Positions 41,306 through 53,139 of a stretch of 64,000 nt of DNA are shown in pieces. The notes under the pieces are model-generated. The model saw only the letters and a list, made by a program, of their open reading frames with translations. It was not told the origin of the DNA and searched no databases. The stretch is from Ceriagrion tenellum (Eukaryota; Arthropoda; Insecta; Odonata; Coenagrionidae): NCBI GenBank assembly GCA_963169105.1, contig OY720637.1, positions 30,065,925-30,129,924 of the forward strand, given 5' to 3'. A program made the position numbers and the translations under genes. Position 1 is the stretch's first letter; each line of letters begins with the position of its first letter.

Positions 41306-43720
41306 TATACTCTGTGTTCGACGGTAACATTGTATCTGATCGAAGGGAAAAATGTAGATAAAATCTTTTACAAACATTTGATGTTGACTATTGTTACCCG
41401 GACGTTCAGCATTTTCTGCGAGAGCCAAACTACTATGGTGGAAATTATCACAGGCATAATGTAAATGGACTGTAGAACCAATAGATTTAAAATGCCATTT
41501 TTCGACGCACGATAACGGACCATAACAGTTGGGATAGATCAGTTCTGGGAAACTTTGACCCTTACTGGGTAAAGTAGGCTTAGCACTTGTGCTAAATGTA
41601 TAAACATTATTAGCTACTTAACCCCACATGAAATATCCGGCAAGATATAGCTCCTGTATGATTTAATACCTTTTATTACTATTCATCAGTCGCATTAATG
41701 ATACTAACCAGTGGTTGTATTTTGAATCGTGTGCTGCATGGAGCATGTTCGTCCACGTGGCACTCTCCTAGTTTCTGGTCTGACCGCGCACTGTTGTCCT
41801 GGCTGCTTTTGGCCTGCGCCTGGCATCCGGGGGAACATTCGCGGTTCGGGTTTCAGCTGGGATGAGAGCTTCACGCCTGGTATGGATTCACCTCGTGCCA
41901 CACGCCATAGTGGTGGCTTTCACGGTATTTCGTAAATGTAGATGGTTTCTTTGCTGAATTTAATTATACTTAGGAGGGGGCGAAATCCGGGATGAATTGT
42001 TGCCTCTCTAAAGTTTACCCTATATTAACAGATAAAAAAGATTAGGACAGGGTTGTGTCACTATAGACTCTAATGTTAGCTCGCGGCTTTGGTTACACGT
42101 ATGATATATATCTCGGGAGTTTCTGGTGGACACGGTGTGTTATATCACCCCAAAATACATTTATGGTATTGGCAAGTGGTGAAATGAGGGAATATCACTG
42201 CATATGAGATATCATGGTGTTCTTCCTTCCCCATCTTGGACCGCCTTGAGCCGTTTTGTATCGTGAAATGTATCAGGAGATAATGCGAACTAAATGTGTG
42301 ATTTTCCACTTAATCGTATTTTTTAAATTTGGGATACGGTAGAACTGGACTTATATGAATCGAATGAGACTGCCAACCAAACATTGTTGCATGAAGGATT
42401 TATTTTCTTCTGCCGTGGAGTGAAAACATGAGGATTCATTTTATTGCATGCTGTGCGAGGGTAAAAACTAATAGATTCCCTTTAAGTATAGATTTTGCCG
42501 TATTTAATTGTAATTTTTATAGAAATTAGGCCCAGAAATAATGATGAACTGACGTTGGTGATAATGAAAGCTGAGCCATTCCAAACATGCTTTTAGGAGG
42601 GTAGTTATGATTGACCGAAGTCCACCATGATCGGAATATCGTAAAATATCGGTTTTAAAATAACATTAAGAGTATCTGGCTACAACTTGTGGAAATGAGT
42701 TATCGACTAAATTATCACCAAAAGAAGATAACTCACATATTCCACTCAGGGTTTATTACGCTGATCTAGGTTTCGGCAACTTTTTCCATTATCAAGTTTA
42801 ATCGTGGCAGTTGTTGACGAAACTCGAGATCTGTAGCTTGGACCTCGGTCGGTGTAACAAATGTGTGTGGAAATATGCAAATATTGTTTTATTTGTGACA
42901 GTATTATCGATCAGTAATATGTGTCAACCATGAAATATTTGGCTTCATTTTCTGCCGTCCGCAATTTAGTGAGATTAATTAGAGATTTACAGTTATTGTC
43001 GTGGATTTCAACGCTCTACTAGATTAGGAATGATCCATGAATTTTAAGTTACCCGTGAGAGGTTCCAGACCCTGAATTAAATTGGCAAACACGCGACCGT
43101 ACAGATTTCAGTTAATGGCCTCCCTTTCTCTTCCCTTAGCTCTCATAAACGAAAAGGGCGATCCCTGCCGTCACGACACCCCCTCCTCTGCTCTGCGAGG
43201 GGCGAAATTCAACCCGTGGCTCGTATCCGCGGTGAAACCCCGCCCGAGCAAACTGCTCCCCTTGCGCCAGCCTCAGATTGAATTCGCGGCTAGTCCATTT
43301 TGTGGATAGAATTGGAGGAGGTCGGCGGAAGGGGCTGCTTATCAGTTCTCCGTCGGGCCACCCTCCTGCCTGTCTCCTGCTGCGAAGTTCTTTCACCCTT
43401 CCTAGACCCGCCCTGGAAAGGCAGACGCATTAATAAATCATTGCTTGAGGTAAGAAATGATTATGATTCATGGTGGAACTAATGAGATGAGGTTTCCGTG
43501 GGGGAAGCAGCTTAAGCCGATCGTAAAAGGGGGAGGATAGAACCTAGCAAAAGTGGAAAGTCCATATAATTCCGTCTGAATCGTAGGTGAAAGTTTCACA
43601 TACCGGCGTGGCACGCTGTTTAAATAGATAGATATTTCTTGAAAATCAGGACGCTAGACAATGGATAGATAGCCGAACAAGATCAATGTTATTACATTAC
43701 ATAATAATAATTTTCTGGTT
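41306..43720. other. Non-coding host sequence
   Basis: Contains a small RT-like remnant near 41470 (CTGTAGAACCAATAG, as at 57222) and a GC-richer block at 43080-43440 without recognisable protein. Confidence 0.4.
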
Positions 43721-43721
43721 A

Positions 43722-43950
43722 AATTCGGATCCATAATGAAAATGAGTCTTGTACAGTTTTCTCAGTTATTTATTGTAAACGTACAGCGCGTTAGGCAGCT
43801 TGCTGCATCTTCAAGTACATTAGTTTGTCCTGAATTAAGGTACAATTGTCCTGAAGATTCAGCAGGCTGCGAAACGGGTTGTACCTACGTTTACAATAAA
43901 TAAATGTGGAAAAGAACAATACTCATGTTCAATATGGATTCGAATAGAAA
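43722..43950. mobile_element. Foldback element with ~80-bp arms
   Basis: GGATCCATAATGAAAATGAG...TTATTTATTGTAAACGTA is matched in reverse complement at 43868-43950. A single-arm relative is at 39660-39770. Confidence 0.75.
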
Positions 43951-44039
43951 ATACTTCCACGAAGTGACGCCTGAAGGTGTTAAGTTTATTTTTGCCGATT
44001 AAAGTTAGATTTTATAAAAAGTAGGAGAATGACTTCCAG

Positions 44040-44395
44040 ACCTATACACGTGAGGGGCCTTATCTCAATTATTTCTTCTTCCATCTCCGCCTACGTCCTA
44101 CCCTTATCCCGTCCATGAGACCTTTTCTCTTTTTTTCCCGTTCCCCGCTTACCCAACGTCATTCCCTCTCTAAGGTTTTAAACTACCGTTCACCCCTCAT
44201 TATCTCTTGCAACCACCTACTTTGCCTTTCTCTGGTCTCATTCCGAAATTTTCTTTCCTGACTCACCATACCAAGCACTTCCTCGATTGTATTCCTTTTC
44301 CATGGGGCCTCCTCTATCCACCTCCACACCCACATCTCGAACGTCTGCAGCCTATCCTTGTCCTCCTTTCTCAGAGTACGCGTTTCAGTGGTGGA
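44040..44395 (-). pseudogene. LINE family A fragment
   Basis: The minus strand reads ETRTLRKEDKDRLQTFEMWV, then NETRERQSRWLQEIMRGER; truncated at both ends. Confidence 0.75.
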
Positions 44396-44506
44396 AAAGC
44401 TGAGCAAAGGATTATTGAATGGGTTAGTTATAACCTTGAAAATGAGTGCATTATTTATATTCATGAGTTATACTGGTTGCCTCAAGCGAAACTTTGTGGA
44501 ACATTG

Positions 44507-44687
44507 TGAAATGAAATTTGTAACTTAGTAATTCCACATAAACTTCATTAACGACCTCTGTTTCGACTTATGACGTCATCGTCATGTGATTATGAAGTCA
44601 TCATCACATGATGGTGACTTCATAAGTCGAAAACTTGGTCGTTAATAAAGTTTATGTGGAATTACTAAGTTACAGCTTTCATTTCAT
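44507..44687. mobile_element. Near-perfect palindromic foldback element
   Basis: TGAAATGAAA...GTAACTTAGTAATTCCACAT is matched in reverse complement by ATGTGGAATTACTAAGTTAC...TTTCATTTCA. Arms of ~75 bp; the centre holds TGACGTCATCGTCATGTGAT. Confidence 0.88.
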
Positions 44688-44689
44688 AA

Positions 44690-47190
44690 TTCATAAGTTA
44701 TTCGTGCTACGGAATAAAAATGAGCGTAGAATTTTGTGGCGTAGCGTAGCATGGAAGTATTTAAGTTCTATTTCTGCAGAAAGATGGAGAGAGTAGGTGA
44801 GGTGAACTTTACCGCTTGAATTGGGTGAACTAGGTGGAATAGATATAATTATAGCTTAAATAAATTAAATAATATTTATTGTGGAGAGTAAAACTCGGGG
44901 CGGGTAAACTATTCTAGTGGAATGTATTTTGGAGGAAGGCACTCACCAACAAGGGATAAATGATTTCTGGTACTCTGGCGTTAGATGCGAAGAGAAGACG
45001 AAATAAGAATCAAATGATCGTTTTTGTGCCCATAAAAAATAAGTTGTTCAGAAAAGTTCAGTAAATTTTTGTCGGATCGCGACCCTTCTTGCTTCCTTAA
45101 CCGTCCAGTATTTATGTGCTAATGGAGGGAATTCGTCGAGAACCTTTTAAAATTTGGTTTTGCGTAAGGGGTAAAATTAGATCATCTGAAAGGATAATTA
45201 GTGCCAGATTTGATGAGAAAGTGATGAAGGTTCAAATTTGGTTGGTGTGAAGAGCATCCCGAGAGAATTAAGACTTGATGGAGACATTGTCGTGAACGTT
45301 ATTGGTGGAAATTTAATGTTGGCGGTTGTGGTATAGTAGAACGTGGTAAGCAGTCAGGAGAAAGAGCTCGAAATCTGTTCGGGCGAAATTTGTGGGAGAA
45401 GAAAATTATGTCATCGAAAGATGAAGTACCTACGTTTGGTAAGTTGGAATAACCTTACTGTATGATCCGTCGACCATGATTACGTCGAATGACCGTCATT
45501 CCTTATTATCTCTGTCATAAATTTGATAATAATGGTAATTTTTCGAAATTTCTGGCAGGTGCTAATGAAATTAGCAAGTTATGGGGTTGCAAGGGAAGAT
45601 GCTATAGATGATAGGGCTATGTTAACAGGTAGGTATAGGGAAGGATTGAGGGCTGCTGTCAACCAATCTTAGGATTGAACAACCAATGATGATGCGGTTG
45701 CATTTGTCCTTCCTGAATGATATACCCCTCTCATAAGTCCCTACCCGGATATCCGATTGGGGAACTATTTTACCTCCGGAATAATTTACTTGGAGGAATG
45801 CCATCACGTCATATATATTGTTAGAATGCAGGGATCCATCTTCTAGGGAGACTAATGTTGTGGTTTCCCCATTGCCTTCCACATCGCAGCACCCCGGCCG
45901 ATTCCGTGAACTTTACTCTCGTCAAGAGCTTTTTCCGAAGACTTATTAATTTTTAAAAATGGAGTAGTGAATATATTGGCAAAAATGGTCATTAAATTAA
46001 GGTAACTGCATCCAGAGAGACGTGGTGGAAGGGTATCATAACATAATTTTATCCCGATTTTTTAGAGACAGATAATGTATAGGTTTTCTGATGTCCAAGA
46101 CTGACTTCAATTCAGGAATTTTGATGAATTTCAGTATTTATTTTACTGGAAAAGTCCGGAAAGTTTGATTCCGAGAACTTGCTGAATGTAAGAAATTTTG
46201 CTGAATTTCAGCAATTTTTGTATGAACTGAAAATTTCTACGTTTTGCAGAGTACGTAGGAATGAAGCGATTGGCGGAGAGGAGAGTGGAGTGGAGGGCTA
46301 CTGTAAACCAATCTTCGGATTGATGACTTGTGGTGATTATTGTTCCAATCAGTTTTTCCGAAGCAAGAGGGGATGGCCTTGACCGGTGCAGGTTAACATC
46401 TAGGGTGTGAGTGTGTCGCTGTGTGCCAGTCACGGGAAATGATCGGCGTGTGAGTGGTAGTCGTGGCGATGCACTCTTCGCCGGCTTCGTCTAGCTGTAA
46501 CCTGTTCCTCCATGGAGGAATGTCGCGGAGGGGTTATCGGAGATTCCTAAGGTTTCCGTGCAGTGAGCTCTACCTTGCCGGGTTCCCACCTTCATCTCCC
46601 CTCCCTCGCAACGTGAACCCGCCCCGCCCATTTGCAGTTCATAGAGCAGCGATGACTATGAAGTGGCCGGGAGCGCCGTCTGCCGAGGTTATTTGCTCCC
46701 TTTTGGTGGAATAGGTTGGTTGTTTAGGGGAGGCGACCGACGCCCAGAACATTTGCGCCCTTGTGAGTAAGTAGTTTGAGTTGTGTGGGTTGGGTTATCT
46801 TGGGGTCGAAGGAGAGAAACCTGGCGTCGGCAGCAGCCTGATCTTTGATGGAAGGCGGTCTGCATTCTATACTTTACGTGTCTTGTATGCGTTGCTTCTT
46901 TCCTCTCTCTCTTGATTTTCTTATCAGTTCAGTAGGATTTCTATGATTCCAAATCGGTTTGCGATTGTTAACCCTATTGTTCTATACAGAGAATAATTTT
47001 GGTTGGAATCCTTGATCTCGAGTTGAAACAAGCATGACATTACCCATCTGGAAAATTCACTTAATCTTCCTTGAATCATTAACCCACATTCGTACGCCTA
47101 GTTTTGCAGGGGTAAAGTGGCAGGGTGTTTTGCCCAAAAAATTGCACCTTAAACCTCAATTCCTTCCTTTCCCTAACACTACATAGCCCG
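44690..47190. other. Non-coding host sequence
   Basis: No gene recognised. 45640-45700 and 46290-46330 carry short pieces of the LINE tail 'GGGCTGCTGTCAACCAATCT'. 46440-46800 is GC-richer without known product. Confidence 0.4.
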
Positions 47191-47530
47191 ATTCGTTTAT
47201 TTACGGCATAAAAGTTTACTGCTGGGCTATCACTTTATGGATAACTTATTTTTAAATGTTCGTAATTTAATCAAAATTATCTCTAATTTTTTATCATACT
47301 GCATCAAACGATTCGTTTATTTTTGGCATAAAAGTGTACAGCTGGACTATATCTTTAGGGATAAATTATTTTTAAATGTTCATAACTTAATCAAAATTCT
47401 CTCTAATTCCTTAATCATACTGCGTCGCTTCGTTTATTTTTGGCATAAAAGTTTACTGCTGGGCTACCACTTTACGGATAAATTATTTTAGATGTTCTTT
47501 ACTTAATCAAAATTATCTCTAAATCCTTGA
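47190..47530. repeat. Tandem array, three ~118-bp units
   Basis: GGCATAAAAGT occurs at 47205, 47325 and 47442, each followed by GGATAACTTATTTTTAAATG-like sequence. The ORF across it is repeat read-through. Confidence 0.82.
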
Positions 47531-48114
47531 CCAATGCCAATGTGCGCATGGCTGACCGATCTATGAGTTGCGAGGCTTTTTCGTCGATAAGGAGCCAATT
47601 TCGTTTGAATATGGATTAAGGTGAGTGAAGGAGGCAGAAGAAGTCGTAGTTGAAAGGCGCTTTGAAGCTGTGCCCACCGGCTTCCGACTTCTTTAACCTT
47701 TACTGCATGATAATAATCTGCCGGCTATGTGTAAGCTTTATTGAAAGTCAGTGAAAATTTGTCTGGGTACCCGGAATGCTGTGCTTTGACTCCGATTAAA
47801 AAAATATATAATCATTGATATTTCGATTTTTTGTCTTTTTTCCTTTGGCTCCAATGAAAAAAAAAACAATAATTGTTATAGCTTGAATATGGGTGGTACG
47901 ATTTTCATTATTTTTGATAAGTTCAAAATAGATAACAAATAAAAATTTTCCCATAGCAATAGGGCGTAAGGTAAGATGTACGTAATTTACCCAAGCGTGA
48001 CCAGTTTCGTTCAAAAGTCGTTAATCTTTGCTTTTCTTTTGATTCTCTGGTTGTAGGTAACTTGATTTTTACTTCTAATGCTGTTCCCGCATACCTTGAT
48101 TTTTCATTTCTTAA

Positions 48115-48400
48115 TCCGGGATAAGCAGTGTAGGTGGATGGAGGATGTAATAATGGGTTGCTCAGTGTTGGTGAATGGGTTGCTCAAGATGGTAATAGAG
48201 GGAAGGATGTTGGGCAAGCGAGGAAAGGGAAGAAAGAGAATAGGTTTTATGGATGGGATGAAGAAGGATAGATTGTATGCAGATACGAAAAAGGGAGGAA
48301 GAGGCACTAGTAGCAGCTAGGACCCTGAAAGTGTAGAAAACCGGGAGGAGATTCTCTGACTTTCATCAAAACCTACCTTCACCGGTCTAATACTCATAAA
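48115..48400 (+). pseudogene. LINE family A fragment
   Basis: Reads RWMEDVIMG, VIEGRMLGKRGKGRKRIGFM and DGMKKDRLYADTKK, then the family 3' UTR to about 48400. Confidence 0.75.
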
Positions 48401-49900
48401 AAATCTGAACCGTGAATTTTTCTAACATGCGCAGACAGACATTTAACTCGTAAAAATTTAGCTGTCTTTTTTGTCGAGTTCGTGGTATGCAACTTCGCCA
48501 TCTATTGTGATTAAATTATTGAAATAGAGCTTTGCTGGTGACTGTTATAGGGTTAAGTGGAATGGGAATACTATGTCATTGTAGGATCCAACGTATTTCT
48601 CCCCAGGAATACGTCGTGCCTCTTAGTGTGATAGATAAACTTATTCCACGAAGTGGAGCGTTAAGAAATTGCTTTTATCCAGGAATGGTGAAATTTTCTG
48701 AGGAAGACCTCCCATAGCTACGTATATAACCTGGTATGAACCTTCTGTGTCATGAAATCACAAGGAGGATTTACTGATAAGGATTTTATTGAGAGATTGT
48801 ATATCTCCTTCGAACCACACCTACTTTGAAGCTCACCGTTTTATGTTCATCGATGCTGAAACGGATACTCTTCTCGTTACGTGCGCACAAGGTTCCACGC
48901 CAGTTTCAAAATCCACGAGTTCGGTTGATCTGAGGAACATTTTGGCTAGAGCGACAAGGCTCGTGGAATGGACGATTTTTCATGTAAAAATTCATTTTTT
49001 CTATCTGAGAGTGTAGATTTCTACTTAAAATTGCCCAGTTATTGAAAATGCCCTGTGACTGCGTCGTTAAGATATGAGATTTCAATTAACTATTACCTAC
49101 GAAAAGGAGAAAATATATTTCCAATTCTTCTTTTAATCTTTCATACTCATACTGACTAATAATTATGTCATTAACAATTATTCATGGGCTAAAATGTTTG
49201 AATTTTATCCGGCGGCAGAAGATCGAATTAGCTAGAATATTCGAAGCTATATTTTTATGAGGTATATAACGGTATAGATCTCTTTGACTATTGATTACGT
49301 AAATGAATGTTCTTGCAACCGGCCGTTAGTCTGTAAAATTAAACATAACTGTTTGTTTGTTCATCCTCGGAAAAGTTGAATGTTTGTCCCGAACTTTTGG
49401 TAAAATGCGTCTTACATTAATGATGTGAGCGCTGGTTTGGTTGCGTTTGGTAAGCGCTAATTTGATGCACGATATATGCGTGGGAACTAACGTAAACAGT
49501 CTCTCCCCAAGCTTAATCCTACGGCATCCAAATAAGCTTCAGATTCAGGCTTGAGAAGTCTCCGAAATACTACCGTTATCGCTGAAAAAGCAAATAAACG
49601 CAATATCATTTCTAATTGCAAGACTGTGCTGTCAGTCTTGTGGTTTTTTCGAAATTTCAGTCATTCCACGTCGAATTCTCTTCAAAGCAGTCCCTCACAT
49701 GTGGCACATATTCAATCCTTCGACTAAGTCACGTAGAGTGCTCAGCTGGGAAAGACGAGATTGGCACAGCGAGTGCTTATCAGACCTATCGTGACTCATT
49801 TTCTGTCAGCGTTTCAAGTTTTATTAAATGAATCCATCCTCGGTAATGCTTCGTGTACTGCGATTTGAAATAATCCTTTCAGTGATTCGCTTCTCGTGGT
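48400..49900. other. Non-coding host sequence
   Basis: Nothing identified. Confidence 0.4.
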
Positions 49901-49907
49901 CTAATCG

Positions 49908-50070
49908 GATAGCGTGACCGTTCCTACGAAAATGAGATTAAAGCTACCCGTGTTTGGTAAAATAAGACTTCGGGATCGCTTCTTTGTTTACAATAGATGT
50001 TTAATTCGCCAGCTAGAAAAGTTGCAGATAAAGCAATTTTGGGGATGATTTCAATTCACTCTGAAATCAA
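49908..50070. repeat. Dispersed repeat, copy 1
   Basis: GTGGTCTAATCGGATAGCGT... through CTAGAAAAGTTGCAG matches 57810-57975 in the same orientation at roughly 80% by eye. The head (GTGGTCTAxTCGGATxGCGT) looks tRNA-like, so a SINE is possible. Confidence 0.6.
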
Positions 50071-50235
50071 ATTTCGTATTTACGCGCCAACCCTAATTAA
50101 CACGTTTACCGTGCTAGTTATAATGGTGGGGGCTGGTTACTAGCATTTTTGATGCCTGTCAATAGAAATTAGTTATAATCTTTGTTGAAATTCGAATTAA
50201 GACAATGAATTACATCATCATCATCATCTGGTGTT

Positions 50236-50457
50236 CTATCTGCTGACAGGTCCCGTACACCACTGTCGTCTCCATCCGCTTCTGTCCCGAGCTTCCTTCT
50301 TTGTTTCATCATAGCTGATGTTCTTCACCTGATCCACCAATTTAATTCTTCTCCTTCCTCTCTTTTTCTTTCCTTCAATTGAACCTTCAAATGCCACAGT
50401 TATAATAATTTTCCCTCTCATGACATGGCCCAGCCAGTTTCCTTTCCTTTTCCTAAT
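50236..50457 (-). pseudogene. LINE family C C-terminus, downstream part
   Basis: Reads GNWLGHVMRGKIIITVAFEG, then KKRGRRRIKLVDQVKN. It is the continuation of the fragment at 50661-50960 beyond the SINE insertion. Confidence 0.75.
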
Positions 50458-50460
50458 GTT

Positions 50461-50662
50461 GGCCCTGTGGCAGCGGGGTAAAGTCCTCGCCTGCTAACCC
50501 TAGGGTCGCGGGTTCGAGTCCCGCCTGGGTAAAATGTTATCTGCCCAGGACATGGGTGTTTGTGTCTCGTCCGTTGTTACTGTTATCCACCCGACGTAAA
50601 TTGGCACATTGTGCTGTATTCGGGGTAGTGAAGATAAAATAAAATAAAATAAATAAATAATC
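50461..50662 (+). mobile_element. tRNA-derived SINE, copy 2, nested in a LINE
   Basis: Same family as 24848-25031: B box GGTTCGAGTCCCGCC, CCAGGACATGG, CACCCGACGTAAATTGG and an AAATAAAATAAATAA tail. It splits a LINE reading frame, so it is younger than that copy. Confidence 0.9.
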
Positions 50663-50960
50663 TCCTTTAGGAGCGATCTTCCTTCTTTTACTTTGCTCAA
50701 AACCTCTTCATTTCTCATCTTATCTACCCATCTTACTTTTTCCATCCTTCTCCACACCCACATTTCATAAGCTTCTATTCTATTCATTTCCCTCTTACCT
50801 AATGCCCACGCTTCACATCCATACATGAAAACGCTCCATGAATAACATTTAGCTAGTCTCTTTCTCAGCTCCGGATCCAGACTTTTATTGCATAACAAGT
50901 TTTTCTTCTGGTTCGTTTTTTTAGTTATGCCATACACTTCACCAGAGTTCACCAGCATTT
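50663..50960 (-). pseudogene. LINE family C RT C-terminus, upstream part
   Basis: Reads NKSLDPELRKRLAKCYSWSV, GCEAWALGKREMNRIEAYEM and WRRMEKVRWVDKMRNEEVL, then meets the SINE. The stop-free frame suggests a relatively young LINE. Confidence 0.8.
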
Positions 50961-51234
50961 CTACTACGGTAAACTGAAAACGTCTGAGCGTAAGTAATTA
51001 GAGCAGCCACGTTAACCATCATTCAACCGTAGAAATTTACACGGGGCATGAGCATAAATGCTAGAGGCAGTTCACTTCCTAGCACCGCACACGAATTCCC
51101 TAAAACATCTGCGAGCAGAATTTTAGTCTGGATTTCGATGACAGCACCCAGGTCAGGTTAATACAGACCGTTCTCACACTGGGTGCGGCAAACTAATGCA
51201 TCGCAAACGGAGGTATAGTTCTTTAATAATAAAC

Positions 51235-51615
51235 GGAATGGATCGGAAGAGTGGACCCCTGGAAAATACTAGAAGCCTTAGAAACCTGGTGCTGGAGGAG
51301 GATGCTGAAGGTATAATGGACGAACAAAATAAGAAATGATAAAGTGTACAGCAGAGTAGAAGAGGATAGGACTATATGGAACACTACACAGAGAAAGAAC
51401 CAGATGGATTGGACACACCCCGAGACACAATGGGTTTGTGAAGAACATAATCGAAGGTAAAATAGAGGGAAAAGTCCCCGGAGGAAGACCCAGGAATAAG
51501 TCCATAGACCAAATAAAGAGGAAAGTACATAGGAAGAGGTGCCAGGAGGTAAGGGAATTGGCATTAGGTAGGGAAGGGTGGAGGGCTGCAATCAATCAAT
51601 CAATCTTAGGATTGA
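51235..51615 (+). pseudogene. LINE family B tail
   Basis: ACTAGAAGCCTTAGAAACCT... through GGAGGGCTGCAATCAATCAA matches family B; the frame is broken. Confidence 0.7.
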
Positions 51616-51619
51616 ACGA

Positions 51620-52890
51620 CAAATGAATGATGAAACGGAATGGATTATACGTTGAAAAGAACAGGTATAAACAAGATATTCGCGATATCCGTATCCGCCA
51701 AAGGCGACTTGAGCGATTATTGGGGATCACTGAGTGCACATTTTAATATTTTATTCAGTAGGTCGCACAAAATTCAATTCCAAGCCGTAAATTAAAATGG
51801 TTTGAGATTTTGATTCAAACCTTTTTTCCCGAATTACGGTACATTTAAACTAGATTTTTAGCTCGGCATTCGAGATTTGGACGTAACGATATAGCAACGC
51901 TTATTTCGAAGATTGGACTAGAATGGCTAGATTTGATGCTTGATAAAACCAGTTCTAATAATAAGAAATATACTGTGCTGCGTTTAGAAGAAATTCTATA
52001 ATTAAGTAAACGAATAATTATGAGATTTGCGTCGTGTTCCATAGGGCTAAATGTTAAGATAGCATTGAATTGCCAGCAAAAAGTAATTCATATGATGAAT
52101 TTTTTAAACTTTCTCCGTTGTTAACCCTGGTGAAGACAGGTATGAAAAGTTTCGCGGAGATCAGTCCATTAAATAAAATCGTTCCAAAACGCCTTCATTA
52201 ACATTCATTCTAGTTCCCTGCGCGGTTAAAAGCAAACCACGGCGATAAAAATACATTCCACTCCATTATACGGCGAAGAGCAACTCCGGGCCCCTTCGTG
52301 CGAAAAGCTTTAACAAGTGGGCGTCACGCGAAGGGAGACAGACGGAGTGATTCATGCTTCTTCTCCGAGGGGAGGAGGAAACAAAAGAAGGAAAAGGCAG
52401 CGCATGGATTGAGAGAAATATCACTGACCACACCTTCTCGCCAATGAGCGGCAGTGGAGCGAAGACGGACGAGAGGGGAGGAGTCATCGTACGAAGGTAT
52501 GGCCGGAGAAGGTATTTGCGTGCGAGTGACTCAAAAGGCATGGCGATGTAGACCACGCGTCGCCACGGAATTTCACTCACGACTGAAGTCCGTTTGCGGG
52601 CAAGAGTGAAATTAAATACGCGATTCTCGGAATGCTCGTAGAAGGCGATAGGAAAGAAAAGACTATCACGCACCGCACCCACCGCAAACTCACGCACGCA
52701 TATAAATGCACGTACAAAACTGTCTCCCCCAAAGAAAATTTCCTTCCCAAACTTTTAGAAGCAAGAAAAATTGACCGGGCCACGAAGGTTATGGTGTCAT
52801 TTTCACCTGGTTCCACCGCGAATGGACAAAAATGTCTATTAAAACATATTTTGTAAATTTCAAGCATAGCAGGTGACTTTTTTATGATAT
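51620..52890. other. Non-coding host sequence
   Basis: 52250-52700 is GC-richer, with open frames on both strands but no recognisable protein. Confidence 0.4.
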
Positions 52891-52892
52891 TG

Positions 52893-53139
52893 CCATGAGA
52901 AAAATTCGGCCTGGACCGGGAATCGAATAACGGACCTTTGGTTTGCCGGACCAATGCGCAGATCACTACGCTATCCAAGCTTTCAAATTCTGCTGGCAAT
53001 TCTCATGTTTCATTGTCTCCACCAAAATCCATGGCATGGGTGTTAGGAAGACTGGATAGCGCAGCGGTCTGTGCATTGGTCCGGCAAACCGAAGGTCCGT
53101 GGTTCGATTCCCGGTCCAGGCCGGATTTTTTTCTCATGG
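52893..53139. mobile_element. Inverted pair of tRNA-like SINE heads (hairpin)
   Basis: The right arm (53052-53139) reads GGATAGCGCAGCGGTCTGTG ... GGTTCGATTCC (B box) ... CCAGGCCGGATT and ends CTCATGG. The left arm (52893-52978) is its reverse complement. The spacer is ~73 bp. Confidence 0.85.

Noticed and set aside
47237..47491. 84-aa ORF with repeated hydrophobic segments
   Set aside because: Explained by three tandem 118-bp repeats.
51278..51595. Cys/Phe-rich minus-strand ORFs opposite LINE tails (also 35046, 56155)
   Set aside because: They are antisense of LINE family B and recur with every copy.
52266..52697. Host protein-coding exon (143 aa, minus strand)
   Set aside because: No recognisable domain, open frames on both strands and no clear splice or start context.
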